A DNA stretch of 64,000 bases from Hippasteria phrygiana (taxonomy: Eukaryota > Echinodermata > Asteroidea > Valvatida > Goniasteridae). The stretch spans positions 434,001-498,000 of the forward strand of contig JAZGUH010000186.1 in the NCBI GenBank assembly GCA_037893225.1, in the 5' to 3' direction. Numbering within the stretch: the first letter of the stretch is position 1; the number at the start of each line of letters is the position of its first letter. Positions 54,902 through 64,000 of this stretch are shown here, piece after piece. The notes beneath the pieces were generated by a model. That model worked only from the letters and a program-made list of their open reading frames with translations. It was not told the origin of the DNA and searched no databases. The translations under genes and the position numbers were made by a program.

Positions 54902-56812
54902 TGTGACCAGTCGACCTTTGTCACCTGTACGGTAATTCTTGGTATGATCATTTGTTCTATATTTCATACCAACTATAACCAACCAACCAACCGACTCTTT
55001 TGTTACATGTTTAAGTAATTCTTTGGCTTCAGGGTCCCTATGACCAGTAGACCTTTGTCACCTGGCCAGTAATTCTTGCTATTCTCATTTGTTCTTTATT
55101 TCATCGTGTCAACTACATAGTTCACTGGTTGGCATCTGTTCAACAATTCTTGGTATGACCATTGTTCTTTATTTCATACCAACCAACCAACCGACTCTTT
55201 TGTTACCTGTTCGGTAATTCTTTGGCTGCAGGGTCTCTATAACCCGAGGCCTATTGTGGAATTCTTTTATTATACAAATATCTTTAGCTTGCTTTTGTGA
55301 GGTATAAGCATCCAAGTGGAACATGTTTATTATAAACTAGCCTGTAGCTGCGTGCACAGGGAGTCTGTCTGTCATTTTCATGAGACTACGGTTGCTGTGT
55401 GCTATGCAATCTTGCACTGCTTGCATCTTGGTCCTGTACTACATCTTGCTCGGAACTTATTGTCCCTTGCTGTGCAATCTTGCACTGCAAGCGTTTTTAG
55501 CATTTTTGTCCTGTATTACATCTTGTTCGGGACCTGTCCTTCCTGCATACTGCTGGTTTGAGGGCATCGCTGAGTTTTGCTATGACGCTGATGATGGGTA
55601 GTCCCGGCACAGGTTGTAGACGCTGCATGGGCTGGTTATCCTTGGTCCTTCTTCAGTTGGAGATGGAAAGTTCAATTTACTTCAATTTGTGATCAAGGTA
55701 TTTTTACTTATTGTTTATTACAGTTGCAATGAAGACATTTTGGTAAATAAGTTACTAAAAGTTATGATTTTGCTTGATCTGAAATAATCATATTTGAACA
55801 TTATATGTACATGCTGTGCAATATGGATCATTTTAAACAAATTGAACCTAACATTTTGGAAATTGCGATTTGTGTTTGTCAAACTTGCCAAACCCTTTAT
55901 ATCAACGTGATAACTTTTTTACACATGTACACAAGGCAATACATACGACTGCTGGATTAGTCAATCTTTTCAATAACATATATAATTAAATGATTGTATT
56001 GAAATAGCTGTACATTAAAAAAGTGTCTTATTTTTCGACAGATGCAGTATTGACTGTCGTTTAAGGCCGTATTAAATTCTTAAATTACGTTATCACAAAG
56101 CTTAAAGAGATATTGGGAACTGGGAATATGTAACACATTGTTGTATATTTAATAGTGTTATATTTATTTTTGTATCGATTGTTAAGAACATCCAAAGAAA
56201 TATCTAACTGGCATTCGGGTAATAGTATAAAGTCCTGTGAAGGATTCTTAAGCAGTTTGATTTACTGTTTTGAATTGACTGCTGGCACAAGTGCTGATTT
56301 AAATATAAACGTAACATGTGAAGCTGCAATATAATTAAATATTTAACTGGATTTCAGGTAATAGTTAATTACTGTTACAGATTTTTCGAGCAGTTTGGAT
56401 TTACTGTCTCGAATTGATGGTTGACACGAAATGGTGTTAATCCCAGTATAAAGTTAACTAGGATGTAGATAGAATTAAATATTTGATTGGACTTCAGGTA
56501 ACATTTGAATAAGAATTCACGTTACAGATTTTTCGAGCACTTTAGAATTACTGTCTCGTACCTAATTGGAGGCACGAGTAAGAGCCGACTTTATGATTAA
56601 CTTTGCCTGTTTGGATGCACTACAATTGATAACTTGTTTTTGATATAAAATAAATGTTGATGCTTGTGTAATTGTATATAAAATAAATTTGAATTATCCA
56701 ATTGTGACTTCCATTGACCTGTGAGGGGTGATTTGTACTTTATAGTCGTTCGTGGGCCTCTGTCCTGGTTGGGCGATATTAGTCCTCCGAATCCCCCCTC
56801 CCATTGGTTACA
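54902..56812 (+). repeat. 5' LTR (about 1.9 kb)
   Basis: Starts TGTGACC, where identity with 63268 begins. The end at GGTTACA is set by the primer site that follows and by the near-inverted terminal bases (TGTGACC / GGTTACA). AATAAA words occur near 56649. The first 350 bp hold about three diverged tandem copies of a segment with GACCTTTGTCACCTG, TAATTCTTGGTATGA, ATTTCATACCAACCAACC and CGACTCTTTTGTTAC. Short open frames inside are not genes. Confidence 0.85.
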
Positions 56813-56830
56813 GTTTGGCGACGAGGATGG
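56813..56830 (+). promoter_or_regulatory. Primer-binding site
   Basis: GTTTGGCGACGAGGATGG follows the LTR. TGGCGACGAGGAT is a common Gypsy primer-site sequence; I did not assign the tRNA. Confidence 0.65.
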
Positions 56831-57454
56831 GATTGAATTGTCACAATTGAGATAATTAATAGAAACATAATACAAAAATTAGGTATAAACGACAGTCAAT
56901 ATAGGCCTACACCCTGAAGTGGAGGATTTGAGGGCCGTACTACTTTCTGGATGGTCGTGTATTGACTGGATGTTCTGATGTGAACTTCTGGAGCACGGAA
57001 AACCCGGAAGAGAATCGTCCTGAAAGACAAGATAGACATTTAATTTAGTAGTTGATTGTTAGATTTATAGTTTAAAAAAAGAAAGAAAAAAATCGTTGTT
57101 AAATATTGTGAATTTGTGTAATTCCAGTTTTTCATGTAAGGTACCGTTTGTAAATTTAATTGGATGTTCGATTAGATTAGTCAGAAGCTTAGGTTGGATT
57201 GCTTGTATATTGAAGTCTTTTGTGGCTTAAGACTATATTGGAATATTCTCAACCAAACTGTTCCTGGATATAGGGTTTTACGTGTATACTCGTTAGTTGT
57301 ATTTGTATTCTTTGGATACTTGTACAATTTAAATTAACTTTACTACTTTGTTATTACATACCTTCTTTTGTGCAGTGGACTGCGTACCTGTGCCGGGACA
57401 TCCTTGTAGTACTATGTCGTTCTGTGATGCCTTCACTAGCGGTTTTGCATTAGG
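56831..57454 (+). other. Untranslated leader of Gypsy 2
   Basis: AT-rich, no coding motif. It presumably includes the packaging signal. Confidence 0.5.
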
Positions 57455-58486
57455 ATGCTGAGTAGCGGTATGTTGCAGGCAGTGCGTGGTTGTGTAGCTC
57501 TGTATATGAACATTTTGTTGTGGATAGTAGGTTTAAGTTGTCTCATCATGGCCACGGGTGGAGATGGACAACTGAAGGTAGAGAGTTTAATGGAGGAGAT
57601 TGAACATCTTCAACAACAAGTTGAGGCTATCAAAGCTACCAAGCCGACATTTTTGCTTATGCCCAGCCAAAAGAAATTACCTACATTTTCGGGGTTAGAT
57701 GAAAAAAAGTTAGAGGACTGGATTATTGATATAAATTTAGCCATAGAGTCCCGTCCATTATCTAAGATGGAAAAGATAGATTTCATCTTTCAACATCTTA
57801 GTGGCCCAGCTAGGGATGAAGTAAAATATAGGGGCACAAATTCAGTTGAAAGTATTTTTGCGGTTCTCCGAGATGCTTTCGGTGATCAGGGAACCTCGGT
57901 TCAGTTACAGCGTTCTCTTTTTGAGCGTAAGCAAGGAGAAGGTGAAAGCCTGAGGGCTTACTCTCATGCTCTTTTAGATTTGTTTGAACGTGCTAAAAGA
58001 AAGTGTCCATACCTTGTAAAAAGTAAAGAACAGCTTCTTAATGATCAGTTTGTAGAAGGCGTTGCTGATGTTCTTCTCCACAAACACCTCAAGGCGTGCA
58101 TTCGTGAACATCCTGACATTGACTTTTTCTCTTTAAGAGCAGAGGCTTTGGATTGGGCAGAAGAATCTCTTTTGAGGAAGAGTAAGTATGAGGCTACTCT
58201 TGAGACTTCACAGGTGGTGGTAGGAGAATCGACTATTCTGGATATTTTACAGAAACAACAGAAACAAATTGACGAGCTGTCAAAGAATGTTAAAGATCTT
58301 CTTTCTGTAGCGGCCGAGTCTAAACCTCAAACTTTTAGACCCCGAAAGAAATCGTTTAAACCACCGTGTACATTTTGCCAAAAACCTGGGCATGTACAAG
58401 ATAATTGCTACTTGTGGAAGTTAAAGAAAGCTGAAGACACCATAGAAGAGTTAAAGCGTTCCTCGACTCCTAAGAAGGAAAACTAG
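57455..58486 (+). CDS. gag: Gypsy 2 Gag
   Basis: 343 codons from the first ATG. The Met at 57548 (ATCATGGCC, good initiation context, MATGGDGQLKVESL) is the more likely start, because the 31 residues before it are hydrophobic and unlike Gag. A coiled-coil stretch (MEEIEHLQQQVEAIKA) is followed by a Retrotrans_gag capsid domain (KLPTFSGLDEKKLEDWIIDI, FQHLSGPARDEV, SLFERKQGEGESLRAYSHAL), then a CCHC knuckle at 305-318 (CTFCQKPGHVQDNC) and a basic tail. It forms the particle core and packages the RNA. It appears intact and ends 13 nt inside the open pol frame. Confidence 0.92.
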   Translation: MLSSGMLQAVRGCVALYMNILLWIVGLSCLIMATGGDGQLKVESLMEEIEHLQQQVEAIKATKPTFLLMPSQKKLPTFSGLDEKKLEDWIIDINLAIESRPLSKMEKIDFIFQHLSGPARDEVKYRGTNSVESIFAVLRDAFGDQGTSVQLQRSLFERKQGEGESLRAYSHALLDLFERAKRKCPYLVKSKEQLLNDQFVEGVADVLLHKHLKACIREHPDIDFFSLRAEALDWAEESLLRKSKYEATLETSQVVVGESTILDILQKQQKQIDELSKNVKDLLSVAAESKPQTFRPRKKSFKPPCTFCQKPGHVQDNCYLWKLKKAEDTIEELKRSSTPKKEN

Positions 58487-61400
58487 TACCTCTCGTTAAG
58501 TACGGTCCTTTAATTAGCGAGAGGGAACTGGGGGACCTTACTGTTGAATCTGTTAATTTTCACAATCATTCCTTGTCAAATTTAGTGTCTGGGTGTCCTA
58601 CCCTAACAGCAAGGCTAGCAGACATTGAAGTTCATTGTCTGGTAGATACAGGTTCGATGATTTCAACTGTTACTGAAGAATGTTTCTTAAAATACTTTAA
58701 ACCTGCAGGGGCTGAGCTGAAGTCCGACAGTCTTTCTTTACGTATAACGACGTCCAATGGGCTAGATATACCCTATATAGGATATCTCGAGTTGGATGTT
58801 GAGTTGTCTGGCTACAAGTTGCCAAGGATGGGTTTTTTAGTTGTGAAGGATTCCCATGATCAGCAGAATAAGGACATGAAGCGACAGGTACCTGGGTTAC
58901 TCGGCATGAATATATTAGGTCCATTAATAGATTTAATTCCAGATGGAGTTCAGCCGACAATTTCCACTTTGTCTTCTTTGAAGAGTCTGTTAACTTTACA
59001 AGCTAGTGTTGATGCTAAGAAAGGTACAGCGGTTGCAGCAGTGAAGACTGCGTCGACATCCGTCTTTGTTCCTCCACAGAGCTTTGTTGTGGTTAGTGCC
59101 TGTGCGTCAAAAGCTGTTCCTTACAAACTTGCAGTTGTTGAACCGCTGCGCAACAGTGATCATCTCCCAGTAGGAATTTTAGTGGCCTCTACTTTGATTG
59201 AAATTGGAAAAGAATTTCAGGTACGAGTTGATAACCTGTCTTCTTCAGGTGTTACATTGAAACCTCATACTCGTATTGGAGTTTTGAGGGGAGCAGATTC
59301 AGTTGTTGATAGTTCTCGCCAGATTGATTTTTCTGTTTCAGTACATGAAATACATGTTAGCGAGATAATGACCACTTCTCAGACATCGCTTCCAGAGTCG
59401 GATGTTCCAAGGTCCGTTTCTGTCGATTTGAGTGACTTTAATGGAACTGATGCTGAACTTGCACAGATCCATCAACTTTTGCATAAACACAAGGATGTTT
59501 TTGCAACAAACGAATTTGATTTGGGTGACACAGATACTGTAGAACATAACATTAATACTACCCATAAAGATCCAATTTGTCAGACATATAGGCGGGTGCC
59601 ACCTAACCAGTACAAGGAAGTTAAAGAACATATTCACAAGCTTCTTGATAATAGAATTATTGTTGAAAGTTACAGTCCATATGCTGCTCCCATCGTTCTT
59701 GCTAGGAAGAAAGATGGCACGCTACGTATGTGCGTAGATTATCGTCGTTTAAATTCTGTGACTAAAAATGATGCCTTTCCTTTACCTCGCATTTCAGAGT
59801 TGGTTGATGCTCCAGTCGGTGCCAAGTATTTCTCCTCTCTAGATTTAGTGAGTGGATATCATCAAATTCGAGTCAATGAGGCCGATAGAGAGAAGACGGC
59901 ATTTATAACGCCTATGGGTTTGTATGAATATGTCAGGATGCCATTTGGTCTTTGCGGAGCACCCGCTACTTTCCAACGTTTGATGCAAAGGTGCGTAGGT
60001 GACTTGATATACCAAATGTTATTTGTTTATTTAGATGACATATGTGTATATTCCAAGTCTTTCGAAGAACACATAGCACATCTTGATTTAGTGTTCACCA
60101 GACTTGAACAACATAATCTGAAGTTAAAACCTTCCAAGTGCCATCTCTTTCGAAAAGAAATTCATTACTTGGGTGTCGTGCTGTCGGCCAACGGAATTGC
60201 AACTGATCCGGAGAAAACTAGGGCAGTTGTGGATTGGCCTGTGCCTCGCACTGTGAAACAGCTTCGATCGTTTTTAGGCTTTGCCAGTTATTATCGTCGT
60301 TATGTACCTGGATTTGCTAAAACAGCTCGTCCACTACATGCTTTGGTGGCAGAGTGTCAGAGTCATTCGCCTAAATATTTTAGGAGTAGATGGAGTGATT
60401 CTTGTCAGAAGGCAATGGATGAGTTAAAATCAAAATTTGTGTCTACACCTATTCTATCTTACGCAGACTTTGAGAAGCCTTTCCTTTTAGACATAGATGC
60501 TAGTTTGTCTGGCTTAGGGGCGGTCTTGTCGCAAGTACAAGATGGACAAGAAAGGGTTATCGCCTATGCAAGCCGTTCTTTGCGTCTAAAAGAGCAAACT
60601 ATGCAGAATTATAGCTCATTGAAATTGGAATTGTTGGGATTGAAGTGGGCCGTTACAGAAAAATTTAAAGATTATCTGTACGGTTCTACTTTCACTGTTC
60701 GTACAGATAATAATCCTTTGTGTTATCTCTCCACTGCTAAGTTTGGTGCTGTCGAACAACGTTGGGTTGCCAGTCTGGCTTCGTATAATTTCGACATTAT
60801 TTATCGTCCCGGACGCATTAATCGTAATGCTGATGGACTTTCACGCCAGTTTGAGGTTGATTCAAGTGAGACTGTTACATCACATTCAATAACGTGTATT
60901 GATACTTCAGATGTATCTTTTTCGACTTTACCAGCAGAGTTGCAACTTCAAGCATTTGAGACATCCAGTGATATGGGTCCACCCAGAGTAGTGGCTGGTT
61001 ATTGTTCCAGCATATCTGCATTTCCAAGTTACTCCAGGGAAGAACTGCGGACTCTGCAGCAAGCCGATTCAGATATATCACGGTATTTGGATATTCATCT
61101 GAATAAGGTGTCTTGTTCATCTCGGTATAAATTCGAGTCAAATGCAGTAAAGGTTTTGTTGCGACAGTCCAAACGCCTTGTATTGGATGATGGGGTTCTT
61201 TACAGGAACATGGAGGATCCTAAATTTGGATTTCTGCATCAACTTGTAACTCCTGTTGTTTTGAAACACAGAATTTTAAGTTCCCTTCATGATGAATTTG
61301 GTCATCAAGGTGAGGAAAGAACCTTATCTCTCATTCGCCAGCGTTGCTTTTGGCCATACATGTATCAAGATGTGAGAAACTGGATACAGAATTGTGAGCG

Positions 61401-62769
61401 TTGCACTGTTTCCAAGTTGTCCAGGCCCTCCATCAGAAATCCATTGGGTCATCTGTGTGCTTCTAGACCATTGGAAGTAATTGCTATTGATTTTACTTTA
61501 CTTGAATCATCAACTGATCTAATTGAAAATGTATTGGTTATAACTGACATCTTTTCAAAGTTTACAGTTGCAGTTCCTACCAGAGATCAAACTGCAAAAA
61601 CTACTGCTGGAGCCCTTGTACGAGAGTGGTTTTTCAAGTATGGTGTTCCTCAACGAATCCATTCAGACCAGGGTAGACAGTTTGAATCTGCTTTAATTGG
61701 GGAATTGTGTTTAATGTACAATGTTGTAAAATCTCGCACTACTCCATATCATCCTGCTGGAAACGCTCAGTGCGAACGCTTTAATCGTACTATGCATGAC
61801 CTGCTTCGTACTTTGTCTGCTAAACAAAAGTCTTCTTGGCCCAGGTATCTGTCGGAACTTGTCTTTGCATACAATTCTACAGAACACGCATCCACTGGTT
61901 TTTCTCCGTTTTACCTTATGTTTGGGCGAGAGTCGTTACTTCCTATAGACATCTTACTTTTTGGTGAGACTAGAACGACTTCAGATGATGATTGGGTTTC
62001 CCTTCATCGTCAACGACTGAAAGAAGCTCATCGCCTTGCAAAGCTAAAACTTAATAAGGAATTAGCTAAAAGTAAAATTTTGTATGACCGTAAAACAAAC
62101 CCAAAACAGTACAAGTGTGGAGATTTAGTTTTATTACGGAAACACAGCACAGGGCGTTCTAAAATGCAGGATTATTATTTTCCAGATGTGTACAAGATTA
62201 TTAAACATGTTGGCAAGGAATCATTTGTTTACGTTATACAGTTAGCAGATGGGTTGGGACCTTCTAAAACTGTTAATTCTTCTCAATTGAAGATGGTCCC
62301 TCCAGATTTTGCTCATTCTAAACAGGCTACGTCATGTCCAGATGTTGTTCTGCAAGTTCCACCCTCGAACTCTGAATCGGAGTCATCCGACATGGACATA
62401 GGAGTAGTTCTTCCAAATCCCTCAATTCCTAGGAGACGACGTCTTCCATCTGTTCCACCTGTAAGGCGCTCAAAGCGATCCACTCGAGGTCAACATACCA
62501 ATCCTTTTAAAGAACCTCGTTCTGTTTTGTCTCGACAGCAAATTGCAGTCGATCATCAGCAACATTATTTGTTCGAGGTACTTATTGCATTGAATTGTAT
62601 CGTAGCTTTAACTTGCCTGATGGGTCAGTTTGGACCTATTCTCCATTGGAATCATGTAATCTGGTTATTCGTTGTATTGCTTTTAGTATTTGTAATATAT
62701 GTTTATCGCTTGATCTTGGCAAAGGTACGTCAATTGTGGCAAGCAATTCCATTTGAGTACTTAGAATAA
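58474..62769 (+). CDS. pol: Gypsy 2 Pol: PR-RT-RNaseH-IN with a C-terminal membrane hairpin
   Basis: Open frame from just before the gag stop, in the -1 frame, so a -1 ribosomal shift in the 13-nt overlap is likely, although no canonical slippery heptamer is evident (GGAAAAC is present). Numbering from the TTG at 58573: protease HCLVDTGS with Asp 25; reverse transcriptase YLDD at 486-489; RNase H LDIDAS; integrase HHCC (HQGEERT.. CERC) and the D973-D1032-E1068 triad with DX58DX35E spacing; C-terminal KMQDYYFPDVYKI domain; basic linker (RRRRLPSVPPVRRSKRSTRG). The last 65 residues contain two hydrophobic helices (about 1333-1352 and 1361-1381), which is unusual. All catalytic residues are present. 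Confidence 0.95.
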   Translation, partial: EGKLVPLVKYGPLISERELGDLTVESVNFHNHSLSNLVSGCPTLTARLADIEVHCLVDTGSMISTVTEECFLKYFKPAGAELKSDSLSLRITTSNGLDIPYIGYLELDVELSGYKLPRMGFLVVKDSHDQQNKDMKRQVPGLLGMNILGPLIDLIPDGVQPTISTLSSLKSLLTLQASVDAKKGTAVAAVKTASTSVFVPPQSFVVVSACASKAVPYKLAVVEPLRNSDHLPVGILVASTLIEIGKEFQVRVDNLSSSGVTLKPHTRIGVLRGADSVVDSSRQIDFSVSVHEIHVSEIMTTSQTSLPESDVPRSVSVDLSDFNGTDAELAQIHQLLHKHKDVFATNEFDLGDTDTVEHNINTTHKDPICQTYRRVPPNQYKEVKEHIHKLLDNRIIVESYSPYAAPIVLARKKDGTLRMCVDYRRLNSVTKNDAFPLPRISELVDAPVGAKYFSSLDLVSGYHQIRVNEADREKTAFITPMGLYEYVRMPFGLCGAPATFQRLMQRCVGDLIYQMLFVYLDDICVYSKSFEEHIAHLDLVFTRLEQHNLKLKPSKCHLFRKEIHYLGVVLSANGIATDPEKTRAVVDWPVPRTVKQLRSFLGFASYYRRYVPGFAKTARPLHALVAECQSHSPKYFRSRWSDSCQKAMDELKSKFVSTPILSYADFEKPFLLDIDASLSGLGAVLSQVQDGQERVIAYASRSLRLKEQTMQNYSSLKLELLGLKWAVTEKFKDYLYGSTFTVRTDNNPLCYLSTAKFGAVEQRWVASLASYNFDIIYRPGRINRNADGLSRQFEVDSSETVTSHSITCIDTSDVSFSTLPAELQLQAFETSSDMGPPRVVAGYCSSISAFPSYSREELRTLQQADSDISRYLDIHLNKVSCSSRYKFESNAVKVLLRQSKRLVLDDGVLYRNMEDPKFGFLHQLVTPVVLKHRILSSLHDEFGHQGEERTLSLIRQRCFWPYMYQDVRNWIQNCERCTVSKLSRPSIRNPLGHLCASRPLEVIAIDFTLLESSTDLIENVLVITDIFSKFTVAVPTRDQTAKTTAGALVREWFFKYGVPQRIHSDQGRQFESALIGELCLMYNVVKSRTTPYHPAGNAQCERFNRTMHDLLRTLSAKQKSSWPRYLSELVFAYNSTEHASTGFSPFYLMFGRESLLPIDILLFGETRTTSDDDWVSLHRQRLKEAHRLAKLKLNKELAKSKILYDRKTNPKQYKCGDLVLLRKHSTGRSKMQDYYFPDVYKIIKHVGKESFVYVIQLADGLGPSKTVNSSQLKMVPPDFAHSKQATSCPDVVLQVPPSNSESESSDMDIGVVLPNPSIPRRRRLPSVPPVRRSKRSTRGQHTNPFKEPRSVLSRQQIAVDHQQHYLFEVLIALNCIVALTCLMGQFGPILHWNHVIWLFVVLLLVFVIYVYRLILAKVRQLWQAIPFEYLE
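62569..62769 (+). other. Segment encoding two membrane helices at the Pol C-terminus
   Basis: Encodes LFEVLIALNCIVALTCLMG and, after a short polar turn, VIWLFVVLLLVFVIYVY, followed by a charged tail (RLILAKVRQLW). It lies directly after the integrase tail and before the stop. It could be a membrane anchor, a remnant of an env-like ORF, or an adapter for particle assembly. Confidence 0.6.
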
Positions 62770-63267
62770 AATGTGGAATTGTGGACAATTGCTTAATTTT
62801 GGCATGATTGTTGACAACTTAAATAGTTCAATTTCTGTCACTTGAAAATATTTACAGCATACATTAGTTTTAATAGAACTTTAATACATAAAACAAAATG
62901 GGTTATATCAGACTTAACCTACAGTTGTGCTATTTTTTTGTTATAGGAGTGGTGGCTAATTCTAACTTCTTGCATATTTACAGGATCTTGACTCAACGGA
63001 GTTAATCTCTTTTCCCCTAGTGACAGACTAGTGGTGAGTCATCTAGATCTGATTATGCTGAAGATTTATATTTACATTTAAACTCTTGGAAAAAGGGTGG
63101 CTTTCTTTTCCCAATGATATATTGGGAGGAGTTAATTGCTACTATAAGAGTTATTTTTCCGCTACCAATAACAAAAAAAACCAACAAAAATAAAAAAAAT
63201 TGCACAGATTGGGTTTTCTCTTGTGTAATCCAGTGTTTTAAGAAAGAAAAAAAAAAACAGTCTCGAG
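62770..63267 (+). other. Gypsy 2 3' untranslated region with polypurine tract
   Basis: Non-coding. A purine run (AAGAAAGAAAAAAAAAA) lies about 10-15 bp before the 3' LTR and is the best polypurine-tract candidate. Confidence 0.6.
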
Positions 63268-64000
63268 TGTGACCAGTCGACCTTTGTCACCTGTACGGTA
63301 ATTCTTGGTATGATCATTTGTTCTATATTTCATACCAACTATAACCAACCAACCAACCGACTCTTTTGTTACATGTTTAAGTAATTCTTTGGCTTCAGGG
63401 TCCCTATGACCAGTAGACCTTTGTCACCTGGCCAGTAATTCTTGCTATTCTCATTTGTTCTTTATTTCATCGTGTCAACTACATAGTTCACTGGTTGGCA
63501 TCTGTTCAACAATTCTTGGTATGACCATTGTTCTTTATTTCATACCAACCAACCAACCGACTCTTTTGTTACCTGTTCGGTAATTCTTTGGCTGCAGGGT
63601 CTCTATAACCCGAGGCCTATTGTGGAATTCTTTTATTATACAAATATCTTTAGCTTGCTTTTGTGAGGTATAAGCATCCAAGTGGAACATGTTTATTATA
63701 AACTAGCCTGTAGCTGCGTGCACAGGGAGTCTGTCTGTCATTTTCATGAGACTACGGTTGCTGTGTGCTATGCAATCTTGCACTGCTTGCATCTTGGTCC
63801 TGTACTACATCTTGCTCGGAACTTATTGTCCCTTGCTGTGCAATCTTGCACTGCAAGCGTTTTTAGCATTTTTGTCCTGTATTACATCTTGTTCGGGACC
63901 TGTCCTTCCTGCATACTGCTTGTTTGAGGGCATCGCTGAGTTTTGCTATGACGCTGATGATGGGTAGTCCCGGCACAGGTTGTAGACGCTGCATGGGCTG
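63268..64000 (+). repeat. 3' LTR, truncated by the window end
   Basis: Matches 54902-55634 with one visible difference. The remaining 1.2 kb or so and the target-site duplication lie outside the window. Confidence 0.92.

Larger units (their letters stand above)
54902..64000 (+). mobile_element. AT-rich Gypsy (Ty3-type) LTR retrotransposon 2, cut by the window end
   Basis: Long 5' LTR, primer site, leader, gag, pol in the -1 frame, 3' untranslated region, and the first 733 bp of the 3' LTR. The visible LTR overlap (offset 8,366) shows one difference by eye (55555 versus 63921), so the insertion is young. Codon and base composition are AT-rich, unlike the GC-rich Gypsy in Helentron 1, and the two are unrelated families. 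Confidence 0.95.

Noticed and set aside
55316..55601. 81- and 73-codon open frames repeated at 63682-63967
   Set aside because: They lie inside the two LTR copies of Gypsy 2 and have no coding features.
58465..58490. Canonical -1 slippery heptamer at the gag-pol overlap of Gypsy 2
   Set aside because: Only GGAAAAC is present in the overlap. It does not fit X XXY YYZ, so the frameshift signal remains unproven.

Overview
This window is animal nuclear DNA. Large autonomous transposable elements are nested in AT-rich, repeat-laden flanks, with foldback elements, MITEs and minisatellites between them. No bacterial operon signals, rRNA or tRNA genes were seen. The element set (Helentron-type Helitrons with OTU and endonuclease domains, a Penelope-like element with a GIY-YIG endonuclease, two Gypsy-class LTR retrotransposons) and many TACATGTA-like words suggest a marine invertebrate or basal deuterostome. 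The species cannot be fixed from sequence alone.

Layout. 1-5962: AT-rich flank with a 444-bp foldback element, a TGACCTTTGACC-type dispersed repeat carrying a nested MITE, and two weak candidate exons. 5963-24013 (minus): Helentron 1, split by a GC-rich Gypsy element (6764-15228, identical 352-bp LTRs, 4-bp ATAC duplication). 24118-28500: five hairpins whose stems co-vary, then a block full of TGACGTCA palindromes. 28500-36110: quiet DNA, two small inverted-repeat elements and three tandem-repeat arrays. 36114-50657 (minus): Helentron 2, split by a Penelope-like element (44559-48970, 10-bp duplication, 1.12-kb pseudo-LTRs). 50680-54900: flank with a 0.6-kb inverted repeat and a 156-bp MITE. 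54902 to the window end: a second Gypsy element, AT-rich, with 1.9-kb LTRs; its 3' LTR runs off the window.

How the genes work. Each Helentron encodes one giant protein: basic N-terminal region, PHD finger, herpesvirus-tegument-type USP-like protease domain, OTU protease domain, 18-residue basic repeats, cysteine-rich region, HUH/Tyr Rep nuclease, Pif1-type helicase and an EEP endonuclease. In Helentron 2 the two coding blocks flanking the Penelope insertion rejoin in frame (3,371 codons) if one copy of the duplication is counted. Helentron 1 also carries two independent frameshifts. The Gypsy inside Helentron 1 has an intact pol, a Gag that lost most of its capsid region, 25 tandem 9-10-residue Gag repeats, and a C2H2 zinc-finger ORF in the env position preceded by a textbook splice acceptor. 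The second Gypsy has intact gag and pol, and its pol ends in two predicted membrane helices.

The best candidates for something undescribed are the spliced zinc-finger third ORF of the GC-rich Gypsy, the co-varying hairpin cluster upstream of Helentron 1, the two-protease plus PHD architecture of the Helentron proteins, and the membrane hairpin at the end of the second Gypsy pol.
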